Source: Desulfovibrio sp.
GTDB taxonomy: Bacteria; Desulfobacterota; Desulfovibrionia; Desulfovibrionales; Desulfovibrionaceae
DNA length: 11,457 bases
Direction of reading: 5' to 3'
Assembly: GCA_014804915.1 (NCBI GenBank)
Contig: JAAUYW010000134.1
Coordinates: 1-11,457, forward strand
The position numbers and the translations under genes were made by a program. The number at the start of each line of letters is the position of its first letter. The first letter of the stretch is position 1. Below, piece by piece: positions 1 through 6,116 of the stretch. The notes below the pieces were generated by a model. The model was not told where the DNA came from and did not search any database. It saw only the letters and a list, made by a program, of their open reading frames with translations.

Positions 1-216
1 AACATTTATTTGACAGACAAGGACTACGCGCTTGAATTTGGCATTCTCAACCAGTTGAAAATTTACGAGAACCTGAATTTTAATCTTGAATTTGGCTATG
101 TCCATCTCATGATGGACAGATCAGACAGCGTCTGGGGCCTGGCCCAGACGGGCGGAGGCGAGCGCGGCCTGCGCGATGCCTGGAATATAAGCGGATTGCT
201 GTCCTACACTTTTTAG
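1..216 (+). CDS. Outer-membrane porin, C-terminal fragment (5' end outside window)
   Basis: The frame is open from the first base and ends at a TAG at 214-216, giving 71 codons of a C-terminus. The residues alternate polar and hydrophobic as in beta-strands (for example LEFGILNQLKIYENLNFNLE), and the last strand ends in SGLLSYTF, with a terminal Phe preceded by aromatic and hydrophobic residues. That is the classic signal recognised by the BAM complex for outer-membrane beta-barrels. The phrase RDAWNISGLLSYTF resembles the ends of the large trimeric porins of Desulfovibrionaceae, and another porin of this type begins at 10649. A TTG at 10 could be read as a start but has no role here, since the protein clearly continues upstream. 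The gene is convergent with maf, with only 26 nt between the stop codons and no clear terminator hairpin. Barrel membership is well supported; the exact family is inferred. Confidence 0.75.
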   Translation, partial: NIYLTDKDYALEFGILNQLKIYENLNFNLEFGYVHLMMDRSDSVWGLAQTGGGERGLRDAWNISGLLSYTF

Positions 217-242
217 CCAGCCTTTTTCCGGCCAGGACGTTT

Positions 243-902
243 TCAGGCTGAAGACGTGCTCGCCGGAGGCCGCCCCGCCACAATCATCCCTGCCTGCAAA
301 AGTTCCTGCAGGAGCCTGGCCAATGGCAGCCCTACGACATTTGTCCAGGCGCCCTCGATTTTGTCCGCCAAAAAGCCGCCCCCATCCTGGATGCCATAGC
401 CCCCTGCCTTGTCATACGGCCTGCAGGCGGCGGCATAGGCCAGGAGACAGGCCTCCGGCCAGTCTGCAAAATGAACCGCTGTCGCTTCCACAAATTGGGT
501 TTTTGCGCCATCCGGCCAGACAATGCAGACTCCGCTAAAAACCTGATGCCTGCGTCCGTTCAGAAGCCTGAGCATGGTCAGCAGCCCGGTTTCCGATTCT
601 GGCTTGCCGAAAATTGCGTTATCAAGGCTCACAATAGTATCGCAGGTGATGATGGCAGTGGGCGCTGTCTGGAGAGTTGGCGTTTGCGCGAATATGGCCA
701 TGGCCGCGCTGGCCTTGGCGGCGGCTGTTGCCAGGGCATACGCATCCGGATGCGCTCCGGCTGGCGCCCGGGCTTCGGGACAGCCGGTTTTGAGGACAAA
801 AAAATCCACGCCTGTCGCAGCGAGAAGCTCCTGACGGCGGCTTGATGCCGAGGCCAGGCAGATCTTGCAGCCAGGAGAAGTGGAAAATATCGATGCCGCC
901 AT
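243..902 (-). CDS. maf: Maf family nucleoside triphosphate pyrophosphatase (dTTP/UTP type)
   Basis: A 219-residue Maf/Ham1-fold enzyme that hydrolyses non-canonical or excess nucleoside triphosphates (in YhdE-type members dTTP and UTP) to monophosphate and pyrophosphate in the cytoplasm. Visible signatures: LASASSRR at residues 16-23 (phosphate-binding loop), CDT with the catalytic-type Asp at 88, GKP at 99-101, and the C-terminal DKAGGYGIQ followed by EGAWTNVVGLPLARL. The KAGGYGIQ and TNVVGLPL segments are typical of the YhdE/dTTP branch rather than the m7GTP (YceF) branch. The ATG shares one base with the TGA of yfcE (TGATG arrangement), so translation is probably coupled, and this is the last gene of the minus-strand cluster. 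An Ala-rich stretch at 44-69 replaces the more acidic segment often seen there. Function from motifs is secure; substrate preference is inferred. Confidence 0.93.
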   Translation of the reverse strand: MAASIFSTSPGCKICLASASSRRQELLAATGVDFFVLKTGCPEARAPAGAHPDAYALATAAAKASAAMAIFAQTPTLQTAPTAIITCDTIVSLDNAIFGKPESETGLLTMLRLLNGRRHQVFSGVCIVWPDGAKTQFVEATAVHFADWPEACLLAYAAACRPYDKAGGYGIQDGGGFLADKIEGAWTNVVGLPLARLLQELLQAGMIVAGRPPASTSSA

Positions 903-1456
903 CAGGCCGCCTTGGAGCGCATTATTTCCCTGCCGTCCAGATCCAGAACCCTGAAAATGCCATTTTCATAAAGTCCGTAACTCGCCGGAAAGCCGCCCTT
1001 GGGCAGCGACATCGAGCCTGGATTCCAGAACTGGTAGCCTGCCGCTGTCTCTGCGCGGGGAATATGGGTGTGGCCGCGCAGGATTACCGTGCCGGACGGG
1101 ATTCCGGCCAGGGGCGGATTTTCTGGCAGATGATGGCCGTGGCTTGCGAAGATGCGCAGATTGTCCGCCTCTATCCATGCGGAATCCGGCATTGGAAAGG
1201 GCATGAGATTCACGTCGACTTCGGCATCGCAATTGCCGCGCACCGCGGTAACAGGGCAGGGCAGCTGCAGAAGCGACGGCATGTCCGAAAGCACGGATGC
1301 GGTGTCATAACCGCCAGGCAGCGGATTTCTGGGACCATGATAAACAAGGTCGCCGAGCAATGCGATCATGTCCGGCCGGAGTTCGCCGGCTTTGGCGATG
1401 AGCAGGCGGAGGCTGTCCAGGGAGCCATGAAGGTCAGAAGCTATCAGGATTCGCAT
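902..1456 (-). CDS. yfcE: YfcE family metallophosphodiesterase
   Basis: A 184-residue calcineurin-like phosphoesterase of the YfcE type, the same length as E. coli YfcE, which hydrolyses artificial phosphodiesters with a two-metal (Mn) centre; its physiological substrate is not established. All metal-ligand motifs are present in order: DLH at 8-10, GDLVYHGPRN from 35, GNCD at 74-77, SHGHH at 105-109 and GHTH at 128-131. The HGPRNPLPGGY and NPGSMSLPKGG-PASYG segments closely follow E. coli YfcE. The start was set at the ATG at 1456 (MRILIASDLHG) because an AAAGGA Shine-Dalgarno lies 8 nt upstream and because the family begins directly with beta-strand 1; the frame can be extended to 1483 but adds nine unsupported residues. 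The start lies inside the end of the Trm112-like gene (13-nt overlap) and the stop overlaps the maf start by one base. Confidence 0.92.
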   Translation of the reverse strand: MRILIASDLHGSLDSLRLLIAKAGELRPDMIALLGDLVYHGPRNPLPGGYDTASVLSDMPSLLQLPCPVTAVRGNCDAEVDVNLMPFPMPDSAWIEADNLRIFASHGHHLPENPPLAGIPSGTVILRGHTHIPRAETAAGYQFWNPGSMSLPKGGFPASYGLYENGIFRVLDLDGREIMRSKAA

Positions 1457-1656
1457 TGCGCATTTCCTTTGGTTTGCAGCCATTTTTCTTGCGGTATTGC
1501 CTGCTCGGCCAGCATGATCGGGATGTCGTCTTCAATGGGATAGACAACCTTGCAGGCTGGGCAGCCAAATCCCGCCGCAGCGCCTGTTTCCAGAAACTGG
1601 AGGCTGCCCTTGCAGGTAGGGCAAACCAGAATTTCAATCAATTCCTGCCTGTTCAT
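1444..1656 (-). CDS. Trm112-like zinc-ribbon protein (UPF0434/YcaR family)
   Basis: A 70-residue protein with the bacterial Trm112/YcaR pattern: ELIEILVCPTCKGSL near the N-terminus, GCPACKVVYPIEDDIPIML in the middle, and a short hydrophilic tail. Cysteines at 12, 15, 32 and 35 form two CPxC pairs that would bind one zinc. Eukaryotic and archaeal Trm112 is an activating subunit of several methyltransferases; the role of the short bacterial proteins is not settled. The ATG at 1656 was chosen because it has a strong purine-rich GAAGGGGGG just upstream and matches the family N-terminus; longer readings from 1752 only copy the overlapping gene. The start lies 23 nt inside the end of the upstream RsiV-like gene and the stop lies inside the yfcE start, so all three reading frames are interlocked. 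Confidence 0.9.
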   Translation of the reverse strand: MNRQELIEILVCPTCKGSLQFLETGAAAGFGCPACKVVYPIEDDIPIMLAEQAIPQEKWLQTKGNAQCES

Positions 1657-2563
1657 TTTCCCCCCTTCCCCAGAGAGCGAGCAATGGCGCGGCCGGGAGC
1701 AGTTTTTCAAGCGGCATTGCCACTTTCTGGATGCCGGCATCCCTGGGCGCAACCTGCCACGGCTGGAAATTGATGCAAATGCCCTCCGGAGTCAGCGTTA
1801 TGCTTGAGAAGTTGTCCGCAACAGGCGCGGTTCCATCCGCGAGCATGCGCGCGCGCCTGGACGCGCCCAGACGGGTCTCCAGCTCCTTGCGAGCCCAGGA
1901 TGACATCAATTCCAGCGCGACGTCCGGCTTTTCGAAAATATCGACAAGATTGAGCCGCTGGCCGGTAAGCAGACTGTAATTCAGGGTGATTATATCGAGA
2001 TTTCCTTCCGGATCGCCTGTATAGTTCCATAATTCAAATGCTATGCTTATTGCCGCGCTGGAAGGGCGCGAAACATGATAGCCACCCCAGAGCTCAAAGA
2101 TTCCACGGCTTTCGGAAAGAGGCTGATCTTCCGCAAGCAGGGCTTCAAGCAGCGCGTCAAGCTGCGGATCTTCATTTGCCGGGCTGTCCAGGGCCGAGTG
2201 CGCGGCAAAGGCCTCCGCCAGCCCGGCTACCCAGTCGCGGATATCCTGATCAATGCGCCTGTTGCCAAAGGCAGGGTAGTTGATGTGGATATCCGCCCTG
2301 GCGCCAAAACCGGAGTCATCCGGCAGCCGCCTCTGCAGCAGGCAGTCGATTACGCCAGGCTGCCTGGGCAGCGCCTGAATGGCTGAGGCTGGCGGAACAG
2401 GAGCCTCGGCTTCAGCAGCCACGGGATTTTGTGAAAGGCGGCCTGGCATTGCCGCATTGGCATGATTCGCAAGCCCAAGGACAAGAGCAGTCATAATGAA
2501 AATTTTGCGTAGTCCAGCGTCCCTGCGGACAAGGGCCGCAAGGCGGTTGCACATAAGGCTCAT
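1634..2563 (-). CDS. Exported DUF3298/RsiV-like protein, paralogue B
   Basis: A 309-residue exported protein. The N-terminus has basic residues, a hydrophobic core (IFIMTALVLGLA) and an AxA-type cleavage site near residues 35-38, so it should be periplasmic. After a Pro/Ala-rich linker (about 45-70) comes a region resembling the DUF4163 half (NYPAFGNRRIDQDIRDWV) and then a DUF3298-type half (NYSLLTGQRLNLVDIFEKPDVALE ... PVADNFSSITLTPEGI). It is clearly a tandem paralogue of the gene at 2601-3464: NY-L-TG-RL-L-D-FEKP-VALE and PVADNF are shared. In this copy the family motif TGGAHG has become TGDPEG (182-187), so the site around it may be altered. The ATG at 2563 is preceded by GAGG with a 7-nt gap. 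It starts 37 nt after the stop of copy A and overlaps the Trm112-like gene by 23 nt. RsiV of Bacillus is a lysozyme-sensing anti-sigma factor, but the cytoplasmic anti-sigma part is absent here, so the function is unknown. Confidence 0.8.
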   Translation of the reverse strand: MSLMCNRLAALVRRDAGLRKIFIMTALVLGLANHANAAMPGRLSQNPVAAEAEAPVPPASAIQALPRQPGVIDCLLQRRLPDDSGFGARADIHINYPAFGNRRIDQDIRDWVAGLAEAFAAHSALDSPANEDPQLDALLEALLAEDQPLSESRGIFELWGGYHVSRPSSAAISIAFELWNYTGDPEGNLDIITLNYSLLTGQRLNLVDIFEKPDVALELMSSWARKELETRLGASRRARMLADGTAPVADNFSSITLTPEGICINFQPWQVAPRDAGIQKVAMPLEKLLPAAPLLALWGRGENEQAGID

Positions 2564-2600
2564 TAATTACCTCAGATAATAAATTTGTAAATGGAGAAAG

Positions 2601-3464
2601 CTAGTTTGTCAGCGAATCCGGGGCAGGCCAGACAAAGGGCCTGGGCCCGGCAGGCTGCAAATCGGCCAGGCTGATTTCAACCCGCTGCTGGCCGATTGAC
2701 CAGGGGCCCACCTGGTAAGGCTGGAATTCAACAGTTACGCCGGCCGGAGTCAGGGCCAGGGCCAGAAAATTGTCAGCTACTGGCTCGGTGCCGGACTGGA
2801 GCATGTCTTCCACCGTCTCATCGCCAAGAGACTGGCGCAGGCGCTCCCGGGAAATTCTGGCCAGGATTTCCAGCGCGACTTCAGGTTTTTCGAAAAGATC
2901 TGCCAGATCCAGGCGCTTGCCAGTCTTCAGATCGTAATTCTGGACAACCACCGCCACCATGCCGTGGGCGCCGCCTGTATATGTGTAAATATTAAAAGTG
3001 ATGCTGATTACATTTGGGCCCGGTCTTTCAATGGTAAAAAAGCCGCTTTCCTCCCAGTTGCCAAACGAATCCGGCTTTTCCTCATCTTCGGACCACGTTT
3101 CCGAAGTCTCCTTCTGGTAGCCGTCCGCAACTGATTCGGCGTATTTTTTTACGGCTTCATCAACCTTGTCATTGCCAATTTCCGGATAATAGATGCTGAT
3201 GGCAGGCTCGCCATTGCCTCCGCGCTCAATATGGCAGTTCCTGATGCCAGGATAAACCGCCTGCTCAACTCCCGGGGAATCCGCTTCCGAATTTTTGGGC
3301 GCAGGCTCTTCGGGCGCTTGCTGGCTGCTTGAATCAGCCTGCTCCCTGGCCAGGTTGATGGCATTCTCCACTTCGTCGGCTCCATAAACGTGAAATGGCG
3401 TTAGCAGCCAGGCTGCCATGATCAGCATGCCAGCCAGAAAGTTTGCGCGTGGCATAAATTGCAT
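2601..3464 (-). CDS. Exported DUF3298/RsiV-like protein, paralogue A
   Basis: A 287-residue exported protein read from the ATG at 3464. Residues 1-28 form a signal peptide (MPRANF, hydrophobic LAGMLIMAAWLLTPF, probable cleavage VYG-AD). An acidic, Pro/Ser/Gln-rich linker follows (about 45-65), then a DUF4163-like segment (ISIYYPEIGNDKVDEAV) and a DUF3298-like domain with the hallmark YTYTGGAHG (163-168 for TGGAHG), NYDLKTGKRLDLADLF and PVADNFLALALTP. These domains occur together in RsiV and PdaC-related envelope proteins. No enzymatic residues can be assigned with confidence. The frame extends to 3557; the start at 3464 was preferred because it gives a compact signal peptide and lies downstream of a possible promoter at 3504-3530, although its Shine-Dalgarno (GGGGCGG) is imperfect. 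The ATG at 3455 is an alternative. First gene of the five-gene cluster; its neighbour downstream is a diverged copy. Confidence 0.8.
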   Translation of the reverse strand: MQFMPRANFLAGMLIMAAWLLTPFHVYGADEVENAINLAREQADSSSQQAPEEPAPKNSEADSPGVEQAVYPGIRNCHIERGGNGEPAISIYYPEIGNDKVDEAVKKYAESVADGYQKETSETWSEDEEKPDSFGNWEESGFFTIERPGPNVISITFNIYTYTGGAHGMVAVVVQNYDLKTGKRLDLADLFEKPEVALEILARISRERLRQSLGDETVEDMLQSGTEPVADNFLALALTPAGVTVEFQPYQVGPWSIGQQRVEISLADLQPAGPRPFVWPAPDSLTN

Positions 3465-3503
3465 TATTCGCCGCCCCGGGCTCGTGTGTAATGTGTGATA
3501 TGC

Positions 3504-3530
3504 ATTAAAAGCGAGTGGCATTTTTGTCAA
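3504..3530 (-). promoter_or_regulatory. Possible sigma70 promoter for the RsiV-like/Trm112/yfcE/maf cluster
   Basis: On the minus strand a perfect TTGACA (3530-3525) is followed after 15 nt by TTTAAT (3509-3504), five of six matches to the -10 consensus. The 15-nt spacing is shorter than the usual 17, so activity is uncertain. Initiation would fall about 30-40 nt upstream of the ATG at 3464, which fits that start and would exclude the longer reading frames from 3557 and 3521. Confidence 0.35.
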
Positions 3531-3596
3531 GCCCCCTTGCCAGACCCTTCCAGACACTGTGCTGATGCAATAAGCGGGCCACAGATGGGCATTGAA

Positions 3597-3914
3597 TCAG
3601 GAGTTCGGCGCAGGGCTCAGTCCGGGCCGATGTTCGCGCACTTTCCAGCGCACTGGCTGGGGTCCAAGGCCAGGCAGATCGACAATGCTCACTGGCGGCG
3701 TTGGCCAGCGCCTGCGAATCCATTTGATGAGCGACCAGGTTCCCAGCCAGAGCGGAATGGTGATGCCAAAAAAGATCAGGCAGAAGACGGTTTCGGAGGA
3801 CCAGCCTGGCCAGCGCCTGGCCTGATGCATGGCCAGAAATATGGCGCCAACCATGAGCAGGTTGGCCATAACCCTGGCTATGCCGCTATACAGGGATTGC
3901 TTGTAGCTGTTCAC
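3597..3914 (-). CDS. Small two-helix membrane protein, unknown function
   Basis: A 105-residue frame not recognised as any named family. It has two predicted membrane helices (about 15-30, VMANLLMVGAIFLAM, and 42-62, TVFCLIFFGITIPLWLGTW), with basic residues between and after them (QARR, KWIRRRW), then a hydrophilic Pro-rich tail of about 35 residues. By the positive-inside rule the RRW-rich flank after helix 2 would be cytoplasmic. The proposed start is GTG at 3914 with only a weak Shine-Dalgarno-like AAGA; an ATG at 3869 (residue 16) would remove the part before the first helix. It follows the lipoprotein gene after 54 nt that contain a strong hairpin (3934-3958), so its expression may be separated from the permease genes. 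The helices and codon pattern argue that it is real, but it could be lineage-specific. Confidence 0.6.
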   Translation of the reverse strand: MNSYKQSLYSGIARVMANLLMVGAIFLAMHQARRWPGWSSETVFCLIFFGITIPLWLGTWSLIKWIRRRWPTPPVSIVDLPGLGPQPVRWKVREHRPGLSPAPNS

Positions 3915-3933
3915 AATCTTGGCCGGTTTTTGC

Positions 3934-3958
3934 CCAGGGGCGGCAGGGCCGCCCCTGG
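3934..3958 (-). repeat. Strong hairpin between lipoprotein and small membrane protein genes
   Basis: CCAGGGGCGGC (3934-3944) and GCCGCCCCTGG (3948-3958) are exact reverse complements separated by three bases, an 11-bp GC-rich stem. It begins 10 nt past the TAA of the lipoprotein gene in the transcribed minus direction. On that strand it is followed by an A-run (GCAAAAACC), not a U-run; the T-run is on the plus-strand side (3966-3970). It is therefore not a textbook intrinsic terminator for the minus-strand cluster. It could block 3'-5' decay of the upstream message or lower expression of the downstream gene. Confidence 0.7.
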
Positions 3959-3968
3959 AGGATCCTTT

Positions 3969-4556
3969 TTAGCGGGTGAATATGCTTGTTTTGGAAACAT
4001 TCATGAAGCGGATCGCGTGGCCTGGCTGATCCTTGCGGATGGCGATGCGCACTTCGTCGCCAAGTTCCCATGTATAGGCTGGCAGTTCCAGGGCTTCAGG
4101 CGAAACCTTGAATGTCAGCAGCTCTTCCAGGCGGGGGGAATAGACTGTAACCGTGCCTTTGGCCTTGTCTATGACCGGGAAGGTCTTGCCCTTGACGCTG
4201 GGCGACTTGGCGTTGACTCCCTTTTCCTCGGCGACCATTTCAATCGGCATTTCCTTCACAGTGCCGGTTTCGCGGTCATAGTAAAGCACGAGGTTCTTGT
4301 CCGGCTGCACCATCAGGAGGCCGCCGGCGACTGGCGCGGGCCCCATGTCAAGGGGATTTTCCGGCAGCTTGAATACATGCACGCCGCCATTGTAATGGGG
4401 GTTGTGCTGGTCCAGGGTGGTGTCAACTACCAGGGTGACAGTCTTTTCGTCCGGGTTGTAGGCTACGCAGCGGCCCTGTTCCACGCCGCCATTGAAATCA
4501 CAGGCCGCAAGGCAAAGCGCCAGGGCCACGACAAGAACAAGCGCAAAATTTCTCAT
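3969..4556 (-). CDS. Inner-membrane lipoprotein of the TSUP cluster (DUF4881-like)
   Basis: A 195-residue lipoprotein. Residues 1-18 are a lipoprotein signal (MRNFALVLVVALALCLAA) ending in a lipobox LAAC with the lipidated Cys at 19. Residue +2 is Asp, which in the E. coli Lol rule keeps a lipoprotein on the outer face of the inner membrane. The mature part is beta-rich and without recognisable catalytic motifs (for example CVAYNPDEKTVTLVVDTTL, KGTVTVYSPRLEELLTFKV, WELGDEVRIAIRK), suggesting a small barrel or OB-like fold. I associate it with a family of Desulfovibrio lipoproteins (DUF4881), from memory and not verified. ATG at 4556 has a GAGGAGG Shine-Dalgarno and gives the signal peptide directly; the frame extends upstream to 4643 without support. 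It starts 10 nt after the stop of the TSUP permease, so the two are probably co-translated and may act together. Confidence 0.85.
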   Translation of the reverse strand: MRNFALVLVVALALCLAACDFNGGVEQGRCVAYNPDEKTVTLVVDTTLDQHNPHYNGGVHVFKLPENPLDMGPAPVAGGLLMVQPDKNLVLYYDRETGTVKEMPIEMVAEEKGVNAKSPSVKGKTFPVIDKAKGTVTVYSPRLEELLTFKVSPEALELPAYTWELGDEVRIAIRKDQPGHAIRFMNVSKTSIFTR

Positions 4557-4566
4557 GCAGCCCTCC

Positions 4567-5637
4567 TCAATTGGCAGCCGACATCGCGGCTTTTTTCTTG
4601 GCGGCAAGCTCCGCCTTCGCGCCCTGCCACATCCGGATTGCAATGTAAATGGAGATAGCGCTCACGAAACCGAGCACTTCCACAGTGGCCAGGGGACTGA
4701 GCCACCAGCCCTGGGAGGGGAATTCCGCCTGCAGGAGCTTGAGCACAACAGACATGAGGCAGCCGAGCACTGCGAGGCCAAAGACGAAGCGGATGCCATA
4801 GCCTTTCACGTACTTTGTCGCCACAACGCCTATCTGGGCGCCAATCGCGGCGCCGCAGAGCATGATCAGGGCGGCCATCAATTCCACCCTGCCCTTGTAT
4901 GCGTAGGAGGCAGTGCCATAGAGGCCGGAGATGGCCACTTCAAAAAGGTCCGTGCCAACCGCGAGGTGAGTTGGGCAGCCGACAAGATAGACCAGGGCGG
5001 GCATGCGGATGAGGCCGCCGCCAATGCCGAGAATGCCGGCCAGCCAGCCTGTGAACAGGCTCACAAGAATGGGCAGCCAGGCGGAGCAGGTGATGCCGGC
5101 GTTCTTGTAATGGATGACCGGGGGAATGTGGATTGCCTGCAGCCTGCTCGCCCAGTCCACGCCTGTGGCCTGCTTGTCAAGCGTCTGGTTGTTGGCAAGC
5201 GCGTCCCTTTCCTTCTTGTGGCGCAGCCAGACATCGTGAAACACGAGCCAGGCCAGCAGGATGAGGAGCACGACGTAGAGCCAGCGCACCACCTTGTCAA
5301 CCGAGCCAAGCCGCTCAAGCCACATCACCATCTGGGCGCCGATTTCAACGCCCACCACCGTGCCGATCAGCATGGTGATGCCGAGCAGGTAATCGACATT
5401 GCCGAATTTGCCATGGCGCATTGTGGATATAAGGGATTTGCCAGCCATTTGCGCCACGTCCGTTCCAATTGCGAAGGCCATTGGAAAGCCGAGGATGTTC
5501 AGGCCAGGCGTTACCATCCACGCGCCGCCAAGGCCAAAGAAGCCGCCAATGATGCCGACGCCCAGACCGAGGATGATCAGGCCAGGCCAGAAGATGTTTA
5601 CGCCGGAAATTGGCATCAAGATATACAGCCAGTCCAT
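4567..5637 (-). CDS. TSUP (TauE/SafE) family sulfur-anion permease
   Basis: A 356-residue polytopic membrane protein of the sulfite exporter TauE/SafE (TSUP) family, whose characterised members move sulfite, thiosulfate, sulfonates or sulfoacetate. The internal duplication of the family is visible: GLGGAWMVTP with AIGTD at 35-60, and GIGGGLIRMPALVYL with AVGTD at 204-230. Between the halves is a long hydrophilic segment (about 135-183, containing HKKERDALANNQTLDKQ), making this longer than the usual 250-residue members. The C-terminus is Lys/Ala-rich (GAKAELAAKKKA) and probably cytoplasmic. ATG at 5637 has an AGGAGG Shine-Dalgarno 5 nt upstream. It lies 17 nt after the small exported membrane protein gene and 10 nt before the lipoprotein gene. 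In a sulfate reducer uptake or export of a sulfur anion is plausible, but the substrate and direction cannot be read from sequence. Confidence 0.92.
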   Translation of the reverse strand: MDWLYILMPISGVNIFWPGLIILGLGVGIIGGFFGLGGAWMVTPGLNILGFPMAFAIGTDVAQMAGKSLISTMRHGKFGNVDYLLGITMLIGTVVGVEIGAQMVMWLERLGSVDKVVRWLYVVLLILLAWLVFHDVWLRHKKERDALANNQTLDKQATGVDWASRLQAIHIPPVIHYKNAGITCSAWLPILVSLFTGWLAGILGIGGGLIRMPALVYLVGCPTHLAVGTDLFEVAISGLYGTASYAYKGRVELMAALIMLCGAAIGAQIGVVATKYVKGYGIRFVFGLAVLGCLMSVVLKLLQAEFPSQGWWLSPLATVEVLGFVSAISIYIAIRMWQGAKAELAAKKKAAMSAAN

Positions 5638-5654
5638 TTGTGCCTCCTGACGCC

Positions 5655-5957
5655 CTATTTTTCGGCCAGTTCGCGATGTTTGAGATCAATGCCGATATGC
5701 GTCATCACGATATCGGCCAGCCAGCCGAGCACACAGCCCACAAAGGGGATGATAATCATGGTCATTATTGCGAACAGGAGGTGGCTTTCATTGTACATTT
5801 CCGCCCACCAGTACAAAATGCCATCCAGTTTGCGCGTATCCGCCACAATCACGACGTTCGCCTTTTTTTTGGCAGCCAGGGCGATGGCCGGCAGAAAAAC
5901 GGGCGTCAGCAGGGCCAGACTCACTGTCCAGATCCACAGCCTGCGGACTCTCTTCAT
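5655..5957 (-). CDS. Small exported membrane protein, first gene of TSUP cluster
   Basis: A 100-residue protein. The N-terminus is basic (MKRVRRLW) with a hydrophobic stretch ending in AIALA, a good signal-peptide cleavage site at about residue 28. The mature protein begins AKKKANVVIVADTRKLDGILYWW and has one strong membrane helix (about 59-85, SHLLFAIMTMIIIPFVGCVLGWLADIVM), followed by a short hydrophilic tail HRELAEK. No named family was recognised. A GGAGG Shine-Dalgarno sits 5 nt before the ATG. The 17-nt gap to the permease gene indicates cotranscription, and the topology (periplasmic segment plus single helix) fits an accessory or assembly subunit of the permease. That role is inference from position only. 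Confidence 0.8.
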   Translation of the reverse strand: MKRVRRLWIWTVSLALLTPVFLPAIALAAKKKANVVIVADTRKLDGILYWWAEMYNESHLLFAIMTMIIIPFVGCVLGWLADIVMTHIGIDLKHRELAEK

Positions 5958-5999
5958 ACCCTCCTCCTTGTGAAGCTGAAGATTTCCTTACAATGGAAA

Positions 6000-6031
6000 A
6001 TCATATATCAAAAATGTGAAATTTATAGCAA
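6000..6031 (-). promoter_or_regulatory. AT-rich candidate promoter for the TSUP cluster
   Basis: The minus strand between 6031 and 6000 is markedly AT-rich compared with its surroundings. It holds TATGAT (6005-6000), five of six matches to the -10 consensus, and upstream TATAAA (6027-6022) and TTGCTA (6031-6026). TTGCTA to TATGAT is 20 nt apart, too long for a standard pair, so which hexamers are used is unclear. The distance to the ATG at 5957 is about 40 nt, typical for a leader. Confidence 0.3.
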
Positions 6032-6116
6032 GCTGTATGGAGCGATTTCGCCATTCTTTTTATCGCCCGGGCCTGGCCTGCGGCCATTCCGCAAGGCGTA
6101 TCCGGCCCTGTTCCAC

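Noticed and set aside
217-242. Bidirectional terminator between the porin fragment and maf
   Set aside because: The 26 nt hold short complementary pieces (GCC and GGC around a T-run) but no stem long enough to call a terminator.
842-1543. 233-codon open frame on the plus strand
   Set aside because: Antisense to yfcE, which has every metal-binding motif; the plus-strand product has no recognisable feature.
3495-4658. 387-codon open frame on the plus strand
   Set aside because: Antisense to the small membrane protein and lipoprotein genes and their spacer; no Shine-Dalgarno, no motif, and no upstream promoter on that strand.
4492-5973. 493-codon open frame on the plus strand
   Set aside because: It lies antisense to the TSUP permease, its small partner and the start of the lipoprotein gene, all of which have family motifs and ribosome sites. 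The translation is His/Ala/Gln-rich low-complexity sequence with no recognisable domain, a usual shadow in GC-rich DNA.
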